59,496 nt of DNA from an uncultured Anaerolineae bacterium (GTDB lineage Bacteria; Chloroflexota; Anaerolineae; CG2-30-64-16): contig CAKZKT010000003.1 in assembly GCA_937124585.1 (NCBI GenBank), positions 1 through 59,496 of the forward strand, in the 5' to 3' direction. Position numbers and translations under genes: made by a program. The notes below the pieces were generated by a model. The model was given only the letters and a program-made list of their open reading frames with translations, searched no databases and was not told the origin of the DNA. Of the stretch, positions 37,464-46,437 are shown one piece after another. Position 1 is the first letter of the stretch. Each line of letters begins with the position of its first letter.

Positions 37464-39536
37464 TCACGCAGGCGCTGGACTGGCAGGAACCAGCGCGTCC
37501 GCCACGATCTCGGCGACATCGCGGATCAGCAGATCCTCCGCGCCGAGCGCGCCGGCTGCGTCTTCCAGCATCACCATGCAGAAGGGACAGGCCACCCCGA
37601 TCTGCGCGGCGCCGGTCGCCTGAAGCTGCTTGAGCCGGTTGTGATTGATGCGCGCCTGGCTTTCATCTTCCATCCAGACGCGCGCGCCACCACCGCCGCA
37701 ACACATGGCCAGATCGCGGCCGGCCGCAGCCTCTTTCAGTGTCATGCCGGCCCGCTTCACCAGGTGGCGCGGCGCATCATAGATGTCGTTGTAGCGACCC
37801 AGGTAACATGGATCGTGGAAAACCAATCGGCCAACCGCGACGGACTGCAGCCTGATTCGGCCGTCGCGCAGCAGCTGTTCGATATACTCCGTGTGATGCA
37901 CAACCCGATAGTGGCCCCCGAACTGCCCGTATTCGTTGCGCAATGTGTTGAAGCAGTGCGGACACTGGGTGAGGATTGTGGTGAACTTGTACCGGCTCAA
38001 CACCTCGATATTGGCCTGCGCCAGCGTTTGGAACAGGTATTCGTTGCCGGCGCGGCGGGCTGCATCGCCGGTACATTGCTCCTCATCGCCCAGGATGGCG
38101 AAATTCACGCCGGCCGCGTGCAGGATGCGGGCGATGGCGCGCGTGACCTTCTGATTGCGGGGGTCGTAGGCGCCCGCGCAGCCCACCCACCACAGGACTT
38201 CCGTCTCGCCCACGTCGCGCATGAGCGACACGGCAAAATCGAGCCCCTGTGTCCAGGCTGCGCGTCGGCGCTTGGGCTGTTTCCATGGATTGCCGGCGCG
38301 TTCGATGTTGGTCAGGGTCGTCGCCAGGCTGGGCGGCAGGTCGCCTTCGGCCAACGCCAGATAGCGCCGCATGTCCACGATGTCATCCACGTGTTCGATC
38401 AAGACAGGGCATTCGGCGACACAGGCATAGCAGGTGGTGCAGCTCCAGAGGGTCTCGTAAGCAATGCGGTCGCCGACGAGGCGATGAGATGACGCAGACG
38501 CCGGCTGATCCGGGCGGCCAGGCTCCTCGGCCATCTGCTGGGTTGCCTGCGCGGTCAGCGCGGCGCGCAGGTCGAGCACCAGCTTCTTCGGGTTGAGCGG
38601 CTGGCCGGCGGCATGTGCCGGGCAGACCGCCTGGCAGCGGCCGCACTCGGTGCAGGCGTCCACGTTGACCAGCCGCGGCCAGGGGAAATCGCGCAGCGCG
38701 CTGACGCCCAGCCGTTCGGCTTGCTCCAGGTTGGCGATGGGGTAGAGCGCGCCGCGCTCGCGGAACGGCGCCACGAACACGTTAACCGCCGAGACAAAGA
38801 CATGGAGCAAGTTCGTCCAGGGGAGCGTGGCGAATGCCACCGCGACCGCGATGAAATGGACGATCCATGTCCCGCGATGCAGACCGAGCAACACGGCCTC
38901 GCTCGCGCCTGCGAACAGGCGGCTGATGGGGTAGGCCACCACCGAGAACGGCGCCCAGGCCGGCTGCTGTGCGGCCAATCGCAATGCCTCGACCAGAAGG
39001 CCGGTGCAGACGATAAAGACCAGGAGCGGTAGGGTCAGATGGAAACGCCAGTCGGTGTTCAGGTGCTCGGACCGCTGCACGTAGCGGCGATAGATCGCCA
39101 GCCCCAGGCCGACCAGCGCAGCGAGCGCGGCCAGGTCGAGCACCACCTTTTCCAGGAGATAGAAGTCGCCCCGGAGCAGCTTGGCATGGAAGAGGAGCTC
39201 AAACACGTCGGTGTCGAGCGACCCCAGCACCGTGCCGATGAAAAAGAGCACCATCGTCCAGAAGATCAACAGATGCATCACGGCAGGGTAGCTTTGCCGC
39301 AGGATGCGCACCTGGATGACTGCATAGCGCAGGACGCGTTGCAGCCGTCGCCACGGCTGATCGAAGGCGGCCTGCGGTTGGCCGCTGCGCCAGAGCCGGA
39401 CGCGGCGATAGATGCCGTAGACCATGATGCCGACGGCGAGCGCCATCACGGCGAAGAAGAAGATGCGCAGGGGAATGGGGATGTTCCACCAGCCGAAACG
39501 ACAGGGGACGCCCGGAGGACAGAGGACGGAGTCCAT
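37464..39536 (-). CDS. Membrane HdrD-like Fe-S oxidoreductase
   Basis: 690-aa fusion. About five N-terminal TM helices (between residues 22 and 250) resemble a NarI/HdrE-type membrane module. Two 4Fe-4S motifs follow (CTECGRCQAVCP at 295 and CTTCYACVAECP at 366). Two CCG domains follow: the first with C453, C488 and CPHC (525-528), the second with C577, CCGGGG (612-613) and CPFC (650-653). This domain set is that of HdrD/TmcB-like quinone-linked disulfide or electron-transfer proteins. AAGGAG precedes the ATG by 11 bases. It is 46 bases upstream of iorA, so the two are probably co-transcribed. Its true donor and acceptor are unknown. Confidence 0.9.
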   Translation of the reverse strand: MDSVLCPPGVPCRFGWWNIPIPLRIFFFAVMALAVGIMVYGIYRRVRLWRSGQPQAAFDQPWRRLQRVLRYAVIQVRILRQSYPAVMHLLIFWTMVLFFIGTVLGSLDTDVFELLFHAKLLRGDFYLLEKVVLDLAALAALVGLGLAIYRRYVQRSEHLNTDWRFHLTLPLLVFIVCTGLLVEALRLAAQQPAWAPFSVVAYPISRLFAGASEAVLLGLHRGTWIVHFIAVAVAFATLPWTNLLHVFVSAVNVFVAPFRERGALYPIANLEQAERLGVSALRDFPWPRLVNVDACTECGRCQAVCPAHAAGQPLNPKKLVLDLRAALTAQATQQMAEEPGRPDQPASASSHRLVGDRIAYETLWSCTTCYACVAECPVLIEHVDDIVDMRRYLALAEGDLPPSLATTLTNIERAGNPWKQPKRRRAAWTQGLDFAVSLMRDVGETEVLWWVGCAGAYDPRNQKVTRAIARILHAAGVNFAILGDEEQCTGDAARRAGNEYLFQTLAQANIEVLSRYKFTTILTQCPHCFNTLRNEYGQFGGHYRVVHHTEYIEQLLRDGRIRLQSVAVGRLVFHDPCYLGRYNDIYDAPRHLVKRAGMTLKEAAAGRDLAMCCGGGGARVWMEDESQARINHNRLKQLQATGAAQIGVACPFCMVMLEDAAGALGAEDLLIRDVAEIVADALVPASPAPA

Positions 39537-39588
39537 GACAGCTCAGCTCCTTCGGCAGCTATCGTGAGAGTTGTTCTTGTGTTGCGGC

Positions 39589-39620
39589 GCCGTAAAGCGA
39601 GACGGATCTCGCTTTACGGC
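39589..39620. repeat. Perfect 14-bp stem, 4-nt loop hairpin
   Basis: Arms GCCGTAAAGCGAGA (39589-39602) and its exact complement (39607-39620) flank CGGA. It lies in the 114-bp gap between the apbC stop and the HdrD-like start. No T-run follows on the minus (coding) strand; it may be a processing or partial termination signal. Confidence 0.85.
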
Positions 39621-39650
39621 TTGTTTGCGGCCGCCGGCCATGGCTCGGGG

Positions 39651-40751
39651 CTAGTTCGCGCCGAGTTCCAGCCGGATCGGCGAGCGCGCCGTGGCTGTGC
39701 GCCGGGCATTCAACACGCTCACCTGCGCGGCGACCTTCTGCGCAATGGCACGGAAGGCTTCGGCCTGGGGCGATTCCGGACAGCAGGCGACCGCCGGCTT
39801 GCCCTCATCGCCGCCGGCGCGGATCGCCGGTTCCAGCGCGATGCGGCCCAGGAACGGCACGCCCAGCGCGGCCGCGGCCTGTTCCCCACCGCCGACGCCG
39901 AACACATCGCCGGCCATGTTTTCCACGATGCCGAGCACGGGCACGTTCAGCCGCTGAAACGCGGTGAAGCCGCGACGGGCATCGGAGAGCGCCACCTCTT
40001 GTGGCGTGCTGACGAGGATGCCACCGGTCAACGGCACCAGCTGGCTCAGGCTGAGCTGCGCGTCTCCGGTGCCGGGAGGCAGGTCAACGATCAGGTAGTC
40101 CAGGCCGGCCGCGCCGGCGCCGGAGGGGATGCCCCACGCCACGTCGGTGAAAAGCTGCTGGATGGCTTTGTGCAACATCGGTCCGCGCCAGATCAGCGCC
40201 TCGCCGTCGGGCACCAGGAAACCGATGGACATGATCTCGACGCCGTGCGCGAAGGCCGGGGTTATCTGCTCGCCGGTCAGTGGCGGCAGGGTGTCCACGC
40301 CCAACATCATCGGCACGTTGGGGCCATAGATATCCGCGTCCAGGATGCCCACTTTGGCGCCCATCTGCGCCAGCGCTACCGCCAGGTTGACGGCGACGGT
40401 TGTCTTGCCCACGCCGCCTTTGCCGCTGCCCACTGCGACGATGTTTTTGATAGGCACGTCGAGTTTGGTCGGGATACGGCTGTCGCGGCGCACCTGGGCA
40501 TCGAATTTAACCTCGACCTCGCGCACACCGGGCACCTTCAGCACGGCCGCGCGTGCCTCGGCTTCGATCTGATGGCGCAACGGGCAGGCAGGTGTCGTCA
40601 GCGTCACGGTGAAGGCGACGCGACTGTCTTCGATCACGATGTCCTTGACCATATTGAGCGTGACCAGGTCCTGATGCAATTCCGGCTCCTGCACGGTTTT
40701 CAAGGCGCCAAGCACCTGGTCTTTGGTAATACGAGTGAATCTGCCGAACAT
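39651..40751 (-). CDS. apbC: Mrp/ApbC/NBP35-type Fe-S carrier P-loop ATPase
   Basis: 366-aa protein. The N-terminal MIP18/DUF59 domain (residues 6-85) carries a conserved Cys in TPACPLRH. A deviant Walker A ([11 protein letters not shown], about 108-118) and [10 protein letters not shown] follow. It assists [4Fe-4S] assembly, fitting its position among Fe-S protein genes. Oddity: the C-terminal CxxC that bridges the cluster in ApbC/Nbp35 is missing; the segment reads [15 protein letters not shown] with no Cys. That form also exists in other bacterial Mrp proteins, but cluster binding by the usual site is not possible here. AGAGGT precedes the ATG. Confidence 0.92.
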   Translation of the reverse strand: MFGRFTRITKDQVLGALKTVQEPELHQDLVTLNMVKDIVIEDSRVAFTVTLTTPACPLRHQIEAEARAAVLKVPGVREVEVKFDAQVRRDSRIPTKLDVPIKNIVAVGSGKGGVGKTTVAVNLAVALAQMGAKVGILDADIYGPNVPMMLGVDTLPPLTGEQITPAFAHGVEIMSIGFLVPDGEALIWRGPMLHKAIQQLFTDVAWGIPSGAGAAGLDYLIVDLPPGTGDAQLSLSQLVPLTGGILVSTPQEVALSDARRGFTAFQRLNVPVLGIVENMAGDVFGVGGGEQAAAALGVPFLGRIALEPAIRAGGDEGKPAVACCPESPQAEAFRAIAQKVAAQVSVLNARRTATARSPIRLELGAN

Positions 40752-40948
40752 AGTTACCTCTGGGTGAGAAGTGAAACGCGAAAAACGTCACGCGTCATGG
40801 ATCAGGTGTTGTGTGTGAGAGGGAGAACGCGAAAACGTGAAGGCGTTTGCTGAATTGTCGGCCCTGAACGCCCGCGTTCGTTGCACGACACCAGATCGCC
40901 GACGCCTGAGGCGCGGCTCCTGACGCTTGACGTCTGACGCCTCCCGTT
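40752..40948. other. Intergenic gap with short direct repeats
   Basis: Between the FAD oxidoreductase stop and the apbC start no gene is seen. Next to the FAD oxidoreductase stop there are three TGACGCY-like heptamers (40921-40941), followed by two ACGCCTCCCG copies. Scattered AACGCGAAAA motifs occur near 40780 and 40828. Confidence 0.5.
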
Positions 40949-42277
40949 TCACGCCTCCCGCCACTCATCCATCGCCAAACGCGCCGCCTTGCGGCCGATC
41001 TCCACGGCGAAATTGGTCCCCCGATCCCACGGGTAGACCTGGCTCATGCTGGCAAAGTAGAGGCCGGGCACGGGCGTCTTGATCGGAGGGATGTGGCGCG
41101 AATGGTTGACCGGTGGAATGGGCTGGGCATAGGGCGTCTTCCAGAGCCAGCTGTCGCGCACCCAGCTGCGCTCGAATGCCGGATTGAAGCGCGGCAGGGC
41201 CGGCAGAAAGCGTTCCAGCAGCGCCTCTTTGCTCAGCGTGAAATACTCATGGCCCGGATCGAGATAGTCGCCGCAGTAGATCAGGTGATCGCCGCCGTAA
41301 TGCCTGGCCGGGATGAAGTTCGTATGCTCGACCAGCGCGAGGAACGGGAAGCCGGCTTCTTTGGGCAGATTATGCCAGTAATATCGCGTCAACGGTCGGT
41401 CGAGCGCCAGGATCAAGGCGATCGCGCCCATGGATTTGAGCGCTTTCAGGCTGGCAGCGTAGCTTTCTGGCAGGTCGGGCGCCAGCCGGGCCATGAGGCC
41501 GGGCGAGCTCGTCGAGATGACCGCATCGTAGAGTGCGGCATCCGCGGCTGTTTCGACGCGAAGCTGGCGCGACCCGCCGTCCGCGGTGTGACTGCGGATC
41601 TCGGTGACCGCGGTGTTCAGGCGGATAGTGACCCTCCGATCGCGCAGCCAGTCGGCCAGCTTGTCGAGAAAGGCCTGGAACCCGCCGACGAATGTGCCCA
41701 GCCGGGTCGTGCGACTGCGCAGCCGCGCCCAGAGCCAGGCCATGTTCACCACGCGCAGGTTCTCCTCGCCGAATTTGCCGACCAGCAGTGGCCGCAGCTG
41801 CAACTCGTACACGCGCTTGCCAAACCAGCGCTGCGTCCATTCGGCCGCGGTCACTCGTTCGAGCGGCTGCCAGCGGGCCAGGAAGCGCAGGTAGATGCCC
41901 ACCAGGCCGTAGCGGATGACATCGCTGAGCGGGAAGTGGCGCAGGAGAAAGGCCGGGATGGTCGAGGTGATCGAGTCGAACGGATAGAAGCGGCCTTGCC
42001 AGTAGATGACGGTGTACGGTCGCGGAAAGATCACCTGATCGCGCCAGCCGAGCTCGTCAATCAGGTCCAGGATGTGGCGGTCGCTGGCGAACCAGTGATG
42101 GTAGAATTTCTCCAGGCTCCAGTTCCAATGCGGCGCTCGGAAGCCGGCGGCGAGGCCGCCGACTTCGGGAGCAGCCTCATAGATGACAACGTCATGCCCC
42201 TGGCGGATGAGATCGTATGCGGCAGCCAGTCCTGCCGTCCCGGCCCCGATAATGGCGACCTGCTTTTTGTCGGCCAT
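40949..42277 (-). CDS. FAD-dependent amine-oxidase-like oxidoreductase
   Basis: 442-aa flavoprotein of the protoporphyrinogen oxidase/phytoene desaturase superfamily. It begins with a dinucleotide-binding fold, AIIGAGTAGLAAAYDL, ending in an acidic VVIYEA, followed by GGLAAGF. The C-terminal FAD motif is LYFASMSQVYPWDRGTNFA. The middle region (YHHWFASDRHILDLIDELG) matches a group often annotated as protoporphyrinogen oxidase-like or UDP-galactopyranose mutase-like; the substrate cannot be decided. AGGA precedes the ATG. It is 7 bases downstream of the four-Cys small protein gene, so it is in the same operon as the nuo genes. Confidence 0.85.
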   Translation of the reverse strand: MADKKQVAIIGAGTAGLAAAYDLIRQGHDVVIYEAAPEVGGLAAGFRAPHWNWSLEKFYHHWFASDRHILDLIDELGWRDQVIFPRPYTVIYWQGRFYPFDSITSTIPAFLLRHFPLSDVIRYGLVGIYLRFLARWQPLERVTAAEWTQRWFGKRVYELQLRPLLVGKFGEENLRVVNMAWLWARLRSRTTRLGTFVGGFQAFLDKLADWLRDRRVTIRLNTAVTEIRSHTADGGSRQLRVETAADAALYDAVISTSSPGLMARLAPDLPESYAASLKALKSMGAIALILALDRPLTRYYWHNLPKEAGFPFLALVEHTNFIPARHYGGDHLIYCGDYLDPGHEYFTLSKEALLERFLPALPRFNPAFERSWVRDSWLWKTPYAQPIPPVNHSRHIPPIKTPVPGLYFASMSQVYPWDRGTNFAVEIGRKAARLAMDEWREA

Positions 42278-42284
42278 GGCTGTC

Positions 42285-42647
42285 CTATTCTTCCGGAGTC
42301 ACCGGTTCGGCCAGCGCATCCTCTTCGACCGGCTGGCCGGCGAGATACGCATCTACATCGCGCCGCGCTTTTTGATACAGGAGCAGCAGGTCAGCATCCG
42401 ACCCTTTGAACTGCATCACGGTCTGTGTGGCGCACAGCTGGCAGCCGCGCATGTATTTGAAGCTGCCCTCGTGACATTTGATGCAGCCGTCCAGGCGGAT
42501 CATCATCAGGGTGAAGGCCAGGCTGTCCGGGTCGGTTTCCGACAGCCGCGCCACGCGCGTTACCAGATCGGCCCATTGAGGCCCGCGCAGGTTGCGCAAC
42601 GAGGCGATCAGCCTCGGCGGGAAGAGAAGTTCAGCTTTCGGATACAT
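42285..42647 (-). CDS. Small four-cysteine protein
   Basis: 120-aa soluble protein of unknown family. Two CxxC pairs lie 14 residues apart (C55-IK-C58-H59 and C69-QL-C72), suggesting a zinc or Fe-S site or two redox disulfides. C55-x2-C58-H59 formally matches a c-type haem motif, but no signal peptide is present, so haem attachment is unlikely. The remainder is helical with an acidic tail. Its ATG overlaps the stop of the DUF1858 gene (TGATG-type overlap), so the two are translationally coupled. Its place between NuoI and an FAD oxidoreductase suggests a redox or assembly role. Confidence 0.75.
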   Translation of the reverse strand: MYPKAELLFPPRLIASLRNLRGPQWADLVTRVARLSETDPDSLAFTLMMIRLDGCIKCHEGSFKYMRGCQLCATQTVMQFKGSDADLLLLYQKARRDVDAYLAGQPVEEDALAEPVTPEE

Positions 42648-43105
42648 CAGAGCTCTAGTTTCATGCTCGTAATTTTGATCGGCCCTGTCGAGCCGCCGCT
42701 CTGAGGGGCGACCAACTGATTCAGCGCCTGCAGCAGCGCCTTCTGGTCAATGCCGTAGCTCTGGCAAGCGCCCTCGATCGTGTCCACATCGCTCACCGCG
42801 CAGTGCGAACATCCGCCCAGATGAAAGCTCGCCAGCACATCTTTGACCTTGGGGTGGACGTTGAGCGCTTCGGCGATGGTCATGTCGGGCGAAAACGCCA
42901 GCTCGCCGGCGCGCTGACGCATCTCCAGGCGCAAGCTGGCCAGCCCTTCGCGCGTCTCTTCGGCTGCCTGGGCCATCTGCGCCATCAGTTTGTGAAGGGT
43001 GTTGTAAGTCTCCGTCAGCCGTCGCTCGGCCGCATCGGCGCGGCGGAAGGCCAGATAGGCGACGGCGAGAGAGAGCACGGCCACCAACAAAGCCATTGTA
43101 GTCAT
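42647..43105 (-). CDS. Membrane-anchored DUF1858 protein
   Basis: 152-aa protein. It has one N-terminal TM (residues 4-20), a heptad-like coiled coil of about 45 residues, then a DUF1858 domain (about 70-135) with FSPDMTIAEALNVHP and CSHC (99-102). DUF1858 is a small domain linked to hybrid-cluster and other redox proteins, with a presumed disulfide or cluster at the CxxC. GAGGTG lies six bases before ATG 43105. The TM-plus-coiled-coil fusion is unusual for this domain and would place it at the membrane beside the Nuo subunits. Confidence 0.85.
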   Translation of the reverse strand: MTTMALLVAVLSLAVAYLAFRRADAAERRLTETYNTLHKLMAQMAQAAEETREGLASLRLEMRQRAGELAFSPDMTIAEALNVHPKVKDVLASFHLGGCSHCAVSDVDTIEGACQSYGIDQKALLQALNQLVAPQSGGSTGPIKITSMKLEL

Positions 43106-43186
43106 CTCGACACCTCGTATTGTGGAGATCACACATGTCTGACAAGCCAATCATGCATCACAGCGCGGGACGCGACTGTAAGAGGC

Positions 43187-43831
43187 CTACCGCTTCGGCT
43201 GATCCTCGGCTGGAGCCGCGGCTGCCGGCGCGGGTCTGCCTGCGGCTCTGGCGGCTTTGGCGGCCTTTTCCGCTTCGCGCGCTGCTTCCTCGGCCGTCCA
43301 ATCGGTCGGCCGGATGCGTGCGTAATAGGTGGTGGGCACGCGCAACCGTTGCAGGTCGAAGATCAGACCGGGCATCCGCTGATAGGCCGCGATCTCGTAG
43401 TCGTGATCCATCTTGATCGCGTCGAAGGGGCAGAATTCTGCACAGAAGCCGCAGTTCATGCAGATGGTCGTGTCAATGTAGAACTCGGCCGGCTTCGTCA
43501 GCGGCTTGCCCTTCTCATCTTTCGCGCGCACGATCCAGATGCACTGTGGCGGGCACACCTTCGCGCAGATGCCGCAGGCGGTGCAGCGGTCTTCGCCCGT
43601 CTCCGCGTCGTAGATCAGAATCGGAATATAGCGAAAACGCTCGGCAACCTTGTGGCGCTCTTCCGGATACTGAACCGTGAACAGGCCGGTCTGGGCCGAT
43701 GCCTGACTCTGGTCCAGTTCATGCCGACCGCCCGCATAGCGGCTGGGGATCTTCCGGATGTCGTCTATGTACGTGCCGATGAATTCCTTCAGCGTAACGC
43801 CCAAACCTTTGAGAATACCGGTTCCAAACAT
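43187..43831 (-). CDS. nuoI: NADH-quinone oxidoreductase subunit I-like
   Basis: 214-aa ferredoxin-type subunit carrying clusters N6a/N6b of complex I: CTACGICAKVCPPQC and CMNCGFCAEFCPFD. It starts MFGTGILKGLGVTLKEF, typical of NuoI, with AAGGAG seven bases upstream of ATG 43831. A C-terminal tail of about 35 residues is Ala/Glu/Lys then Pro/Ala-rich, longer than usual. It is separated from nuoCD by a 149-bp repeat-rich gap. Confidence 0.93.
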   Translation of the reverse strand: MFGTGILKGLGVTLKEFIGTYIDDIRKIPSRYAGGRHELDQSQASAQTGLFTVQYPEERHKVAERFRYIPILIYDAETGEDRCTACGICAKVCPPQCIWIVRAKDEKGKPLTKPAEFYIDTTICMNCGFCAEFCPFDAIKMDHDYEIAAYQRMPGLIFDLQRLRVPTTYYARIRPTDWTAEEAAREAEKAAKAARAAGRPAPAAAAPAEDQPKR

Positions 43832-43870
43832 AGGCTGCTCCTTGGGGGGAGGTAGACAGGTTAGACAGAT

Positions 43871-43977
43871 AGACAAGGAGACAAGGAGAAGATGATGAGG
43901 AGTCGTATCCTTCCTTTCCTTGTTTCCTTGTCTCCTTGTCTCCTTATTTCCTTGTATCCTTGTTTCCTCGTCTCCTC
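43871..43977. repeat. Octamer tandem repeat with inverted counterpart
   Basis: Seven copies of an 8-mer of consensus CTTGTNTC run from 43919 to 43974, ending at the nuoCD stop. Two and a half inverted copies (AGACAAGG) lie at 43871-43889. The segments 43871-43889 and 43923-43941 are complementary over 19 bp with one mismatch, so a long hairpin can form between nuoCD and nuoI. The GA/CT-rich tract has complete purine-pyrimidine strand asymmetry. Confidence 0.85.
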
Positions 43978-43980
43978 AAA

Positions 43981-45744
43981 CTACCGATCCACTTCCCCCA
44001 GCACGATGTCAATGGCGCCCAAGATCACCACGCTGTCCGCGATTTTGTGACCGATGCACATCTTTTCCAGGCTGGTCAGGTTGATGAAGGTCGGTGCGCG
44101 GACATGATAGCGATACGGATTCGGTTTGCCGTCGCTGACGATGTAGAAGCCCAATTCGCCCTTCGGCCCCTCGACCGCGCCATAGGCTTCGCCGGCCGGC
44201 ACGCGCAGCTGATATTGCTTCTTGCCGGGCGGCATGATCGGGCCGGCAGGCAGCCCGTCGAGCGCCTGCTTCAGGATGCGAATGCTCTGATAAATCTCGT
44301 CCATGCGCACGCGAAAGCGCGCCCACACGTCGCCTTCCGGTCGCGTGCAGATGTCGAAGTCGAAGCGGTCGTAGATCGAATAGGGCCGGGCCTTGCGCAG
44401 GTCGTAGGGCACGCCAGAGGCACGCAGCATGGGGCCGGCCATGCTGTAGGCGATCGCCTCCTCTGCTGTGAGCACGCCCAGCCCGCGGCAGCGCGTCTCA
44501 AAGATCTCGTTGCCCGCTAGCAGCTTCTCGAAGTCCTCCATCACGCGCGGCAGGCGGTTCCACACCAGGTCTTTGGCCCGCTCGACCCAGCCCTCCGGCA
44601 GGTCCGCGAAGACGCCGCCGAAGCGCATGTAGTTGCACATCATGCGCGAGCCGGCAGCCGCTTCGAACAGATCGAGGATCAGCTCGCGCTCGCGCAGCCC
44701 ATAGAGCGCCGGGGTGAAATACGCGCCCAGGTCGTTGAACAGGAAGCCAACCGCGATGAAATGGCTGATGATTCTGGTCAGCTCGGCCATGATGACGCGG
44801 ATGTATTCCGCGCGCTCCGGCACCTGAATGCCGGCGAGCTTCTCCACCGCCAGCACGTAGCCGAAGTTGTTCGACATCGAAGCAATATAGTCCAGCCGGT
44901 CGGTGAAGGGGATGTTCATGATGTACGTGTTGCGCTCGCCGATCTTCTCGTGGCAGCGATGCAGGTAGCCGATCTCCGGTTCGAGCCCAACGACGTTCTC
45001 GCCGTCCACGGCGATCACCATGCGGAAGACGCCGTGTGTGCTGGGATGCTGCGGCCCCATGTTGACCAGAACGCGCTCGGTTTTGAATTCGCTGCTGTGG
45101 CCATTGCCGCCGCCATCCACCTGCATGATTTTGCGATATTGCACCTCCGGCTGCGTCCACAGATCGGGATCCCAGCCGACCGGATAGGTGACGTTGTCTT
45201 TCCAGGGCACACGGTCTTCGGCCCAGGCGTGTTTGCCGTCCGGGTGACGGCTTTTGAAGGGCTTGGCATCCTCTTCGTAGTACGGCTCTTTGAAATCCTT
45301 GCGCAGCGGCCAGCCCTGGAAGCCTTCCCACAGCAGGATGCGACGCAGGTTGGGGTGATCCGTGAAGCGGATGCCCATCATATCGTAGACTTCCCGCTCC
45401 TGCAGGTCGGCGCCTGGCCAGATCGAGCAGACCGAGGGCAGTTCCGGGCGGGCCTTGTCGGGCAGCCGCACTTTGAGGACAAGCGGCTCCTGGCTCGCGG
45501 CAGCCGCGGCGCTGTGCCAGGCCCCCACGCGGTAGAGATAGTAGACGACCTCGAAATACTGAGGCCAGTCCACACTGGTCACCATCGAGAGATAGTCATA
45601 GCCTTCCCGATCGCGGAGGTGCATCGCCAAAGGCAGCAGCTTGTCGGCCGCGACCACGATCCCGTTTTTGGTGACCTCGGTCACAGCGCCGGGCACGACA
45701 TCGCTGAAAGGAAGGCCGGTCATTTGCATCATCGTATCGGTCAT
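43981..45744 (-). CDS. nuoCD: NADH-quinone oxidoreductase subunit C/D fusion
   Basis: 587-aa fused subunit. NuoC part (about 15-170) has the signature [22 protein letters not shown]. NuoD part (about 220-587) begins [18 protein letters not shown], with the quinone-site His retained (His237 region). Two departures: [10 protein letters not shown] has Cys264 where Gly is usual, and IPFTDRLDY has Phe280 at the position of the conserved quinone-binding Tyr (Tyr87 of Thermus Nqo4). It forms the quinone-reducing part of the peripheral arm with NuoB. No NADH-module or membrane subunit genes follow. Confidence 0.95.
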   Translation of the reverse strand: MTDTMMQMTGLPFSDVVPGAVTEVTKNGIVVAADKLLPLAMHLRDREGYDYLSMVTSVDWPQYFEVVYYLYRVGAWHSAAAAASQEPLVLKVRLPDKARPELPSVCSIWPGADLQEREVYDMMGIRFTDHPNLRRILLWEGFQGWPLRKDFKEPYYEEDAKPFKSRHPDGKHAWAEDRVPWKDNVTYPVGWDPDLWTQPEVQYRKIMQVDGGGNGHSSEFKTERVLVNMGPQHPSTHGVFRMVIAVDGENVVGLEPEIGYLHRCHEKIGERNTYIMNIPFTDRLDYIASMSNNFGYVLAVEKLAGIQVPERAEYIRVIMAELTRIISHFIAVGFLFNDLGAYFTPALYGLRERELILDLFEAAAGSRMMCNYMRFGGVFADLPEGWVERAKDLVWNRLPRVMEDFEKLLAGNEIFETRCRGLGVLTAEEAIAYSMAGPMLRASGVPYDLRKARPYSIYDRFDFDICTRPEGDVWARFRVRMDEIYQSIRILKQALDGLPAGPIMPPGKKQYQLRVPAGEAYGAVEGPKGELGFYIVSDGKPNPYRYHVRAPTFINLTSLEKMCIGHKIADSVVILGAIDIVLGEVDR

Positions 45745-45798
45745 GAGGAAGCCTCGCTTGCGACAAAAGTGTAGCCGTCGTTTGAGCGCCGGCCGCGC

Positions 45799-46425
45799 TC
45801 ATCCCAGGTCAGCGCCGGCCTCGCGCAGCATGCGCTTCAATGCCTCGCGATCCTTCGGATTGTACAGATCGGGCCCCAGCACCGGCACCGGCACCGCCTC
45901 GTTGCGCTGATCTCGACGATACCAGGGAACGCTCTTCACCGACTGCTTCATCACAGCATCGTGGATGCGCATGACGCCATAGAGAATCGCCTCTGGGGTC
46001 GGCGGACAGCCGGGCACGTAGACATCCACGGGGATGAATTTGTCAATGCCGGAGACGACATTGTAGCCTTCCTTGAAGGGGCCGCCTGAAGTCGCGCACG
46101 CGCCCACCGCCAGCACATATTTCGGCTCGGCCATCTGATTGTAGAGACGCACAATGTTGGGCACCATTTTCTTCGTCACGGTGCCCGAGACGAACATCAG
46201 ATCGGCCTGGCGCGGCGAGGCGCGAATGATCTCCATGCCGAAGCGACTCAGATCAAAACGAGAGGCCATCATGGCCATGAACTCGATGGCGCAGCAGGCC
46301 AGGCCAAACGCCATCGGCCACATAGATTTGACACGCCCCCAATTGTAGATGGCGTCCAGGGTGGTCAGGAAAACGTTGCGCTGCAGGTCATCGGGCAGAC
46401 CAGGGATTTCTGGCTTTTCGCTCAT
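45799..46425 (-). CDS. nuoB: NADH-quinone oxidoreductase subunit B
   Basis: 208-aa subunit with all N2-cluster cysteines: LACCAIEFM, GACATSGGPF and PGCPPTPEA. It has a longer than usual acidic/Arg C-terminal tail. GAGGTG precedes the ATG. Usual order is nuoA-B-C-D, but here a small unrelated protein replaces nuoA upstream. It is 54 bp upstream of nuoCD. Confidence 0.96.
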   Translation of the reverse strand: MSEKPEIPGLPDDLQRNVFLTTLDAIYNWGRVKSMWPMAFGLACCAIEFMAMMASRFDLSRFGMEIIRASPRQADLMFVSGTVTKKMVPNIVRLYNQMAEPKYVLAVGACATSGGPFKEGYNVVSGIDKFIPVDVYVPGCPPTPEAILYGVMRIHDAVMKQSVKSVPWYRRDQRNEAVPVPVLGPDLYNPKDREALKRMLREAGADLG

Positions 46426-46437
46426 TGCACACCTCGT

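Noticed and set aside
39039-40853. 604-codon plus-strand ORF
   Set aside because: Spans the antisense of two clear genes (HdrD-like N-terminus and apbC) and the gap between; no domain.
42285-42647. c-type cytochrome from the CIKCH motif
   Set aside because: No signal peptide or membrane anchor, and a second CxxC suggests a metal or thiol site instead.
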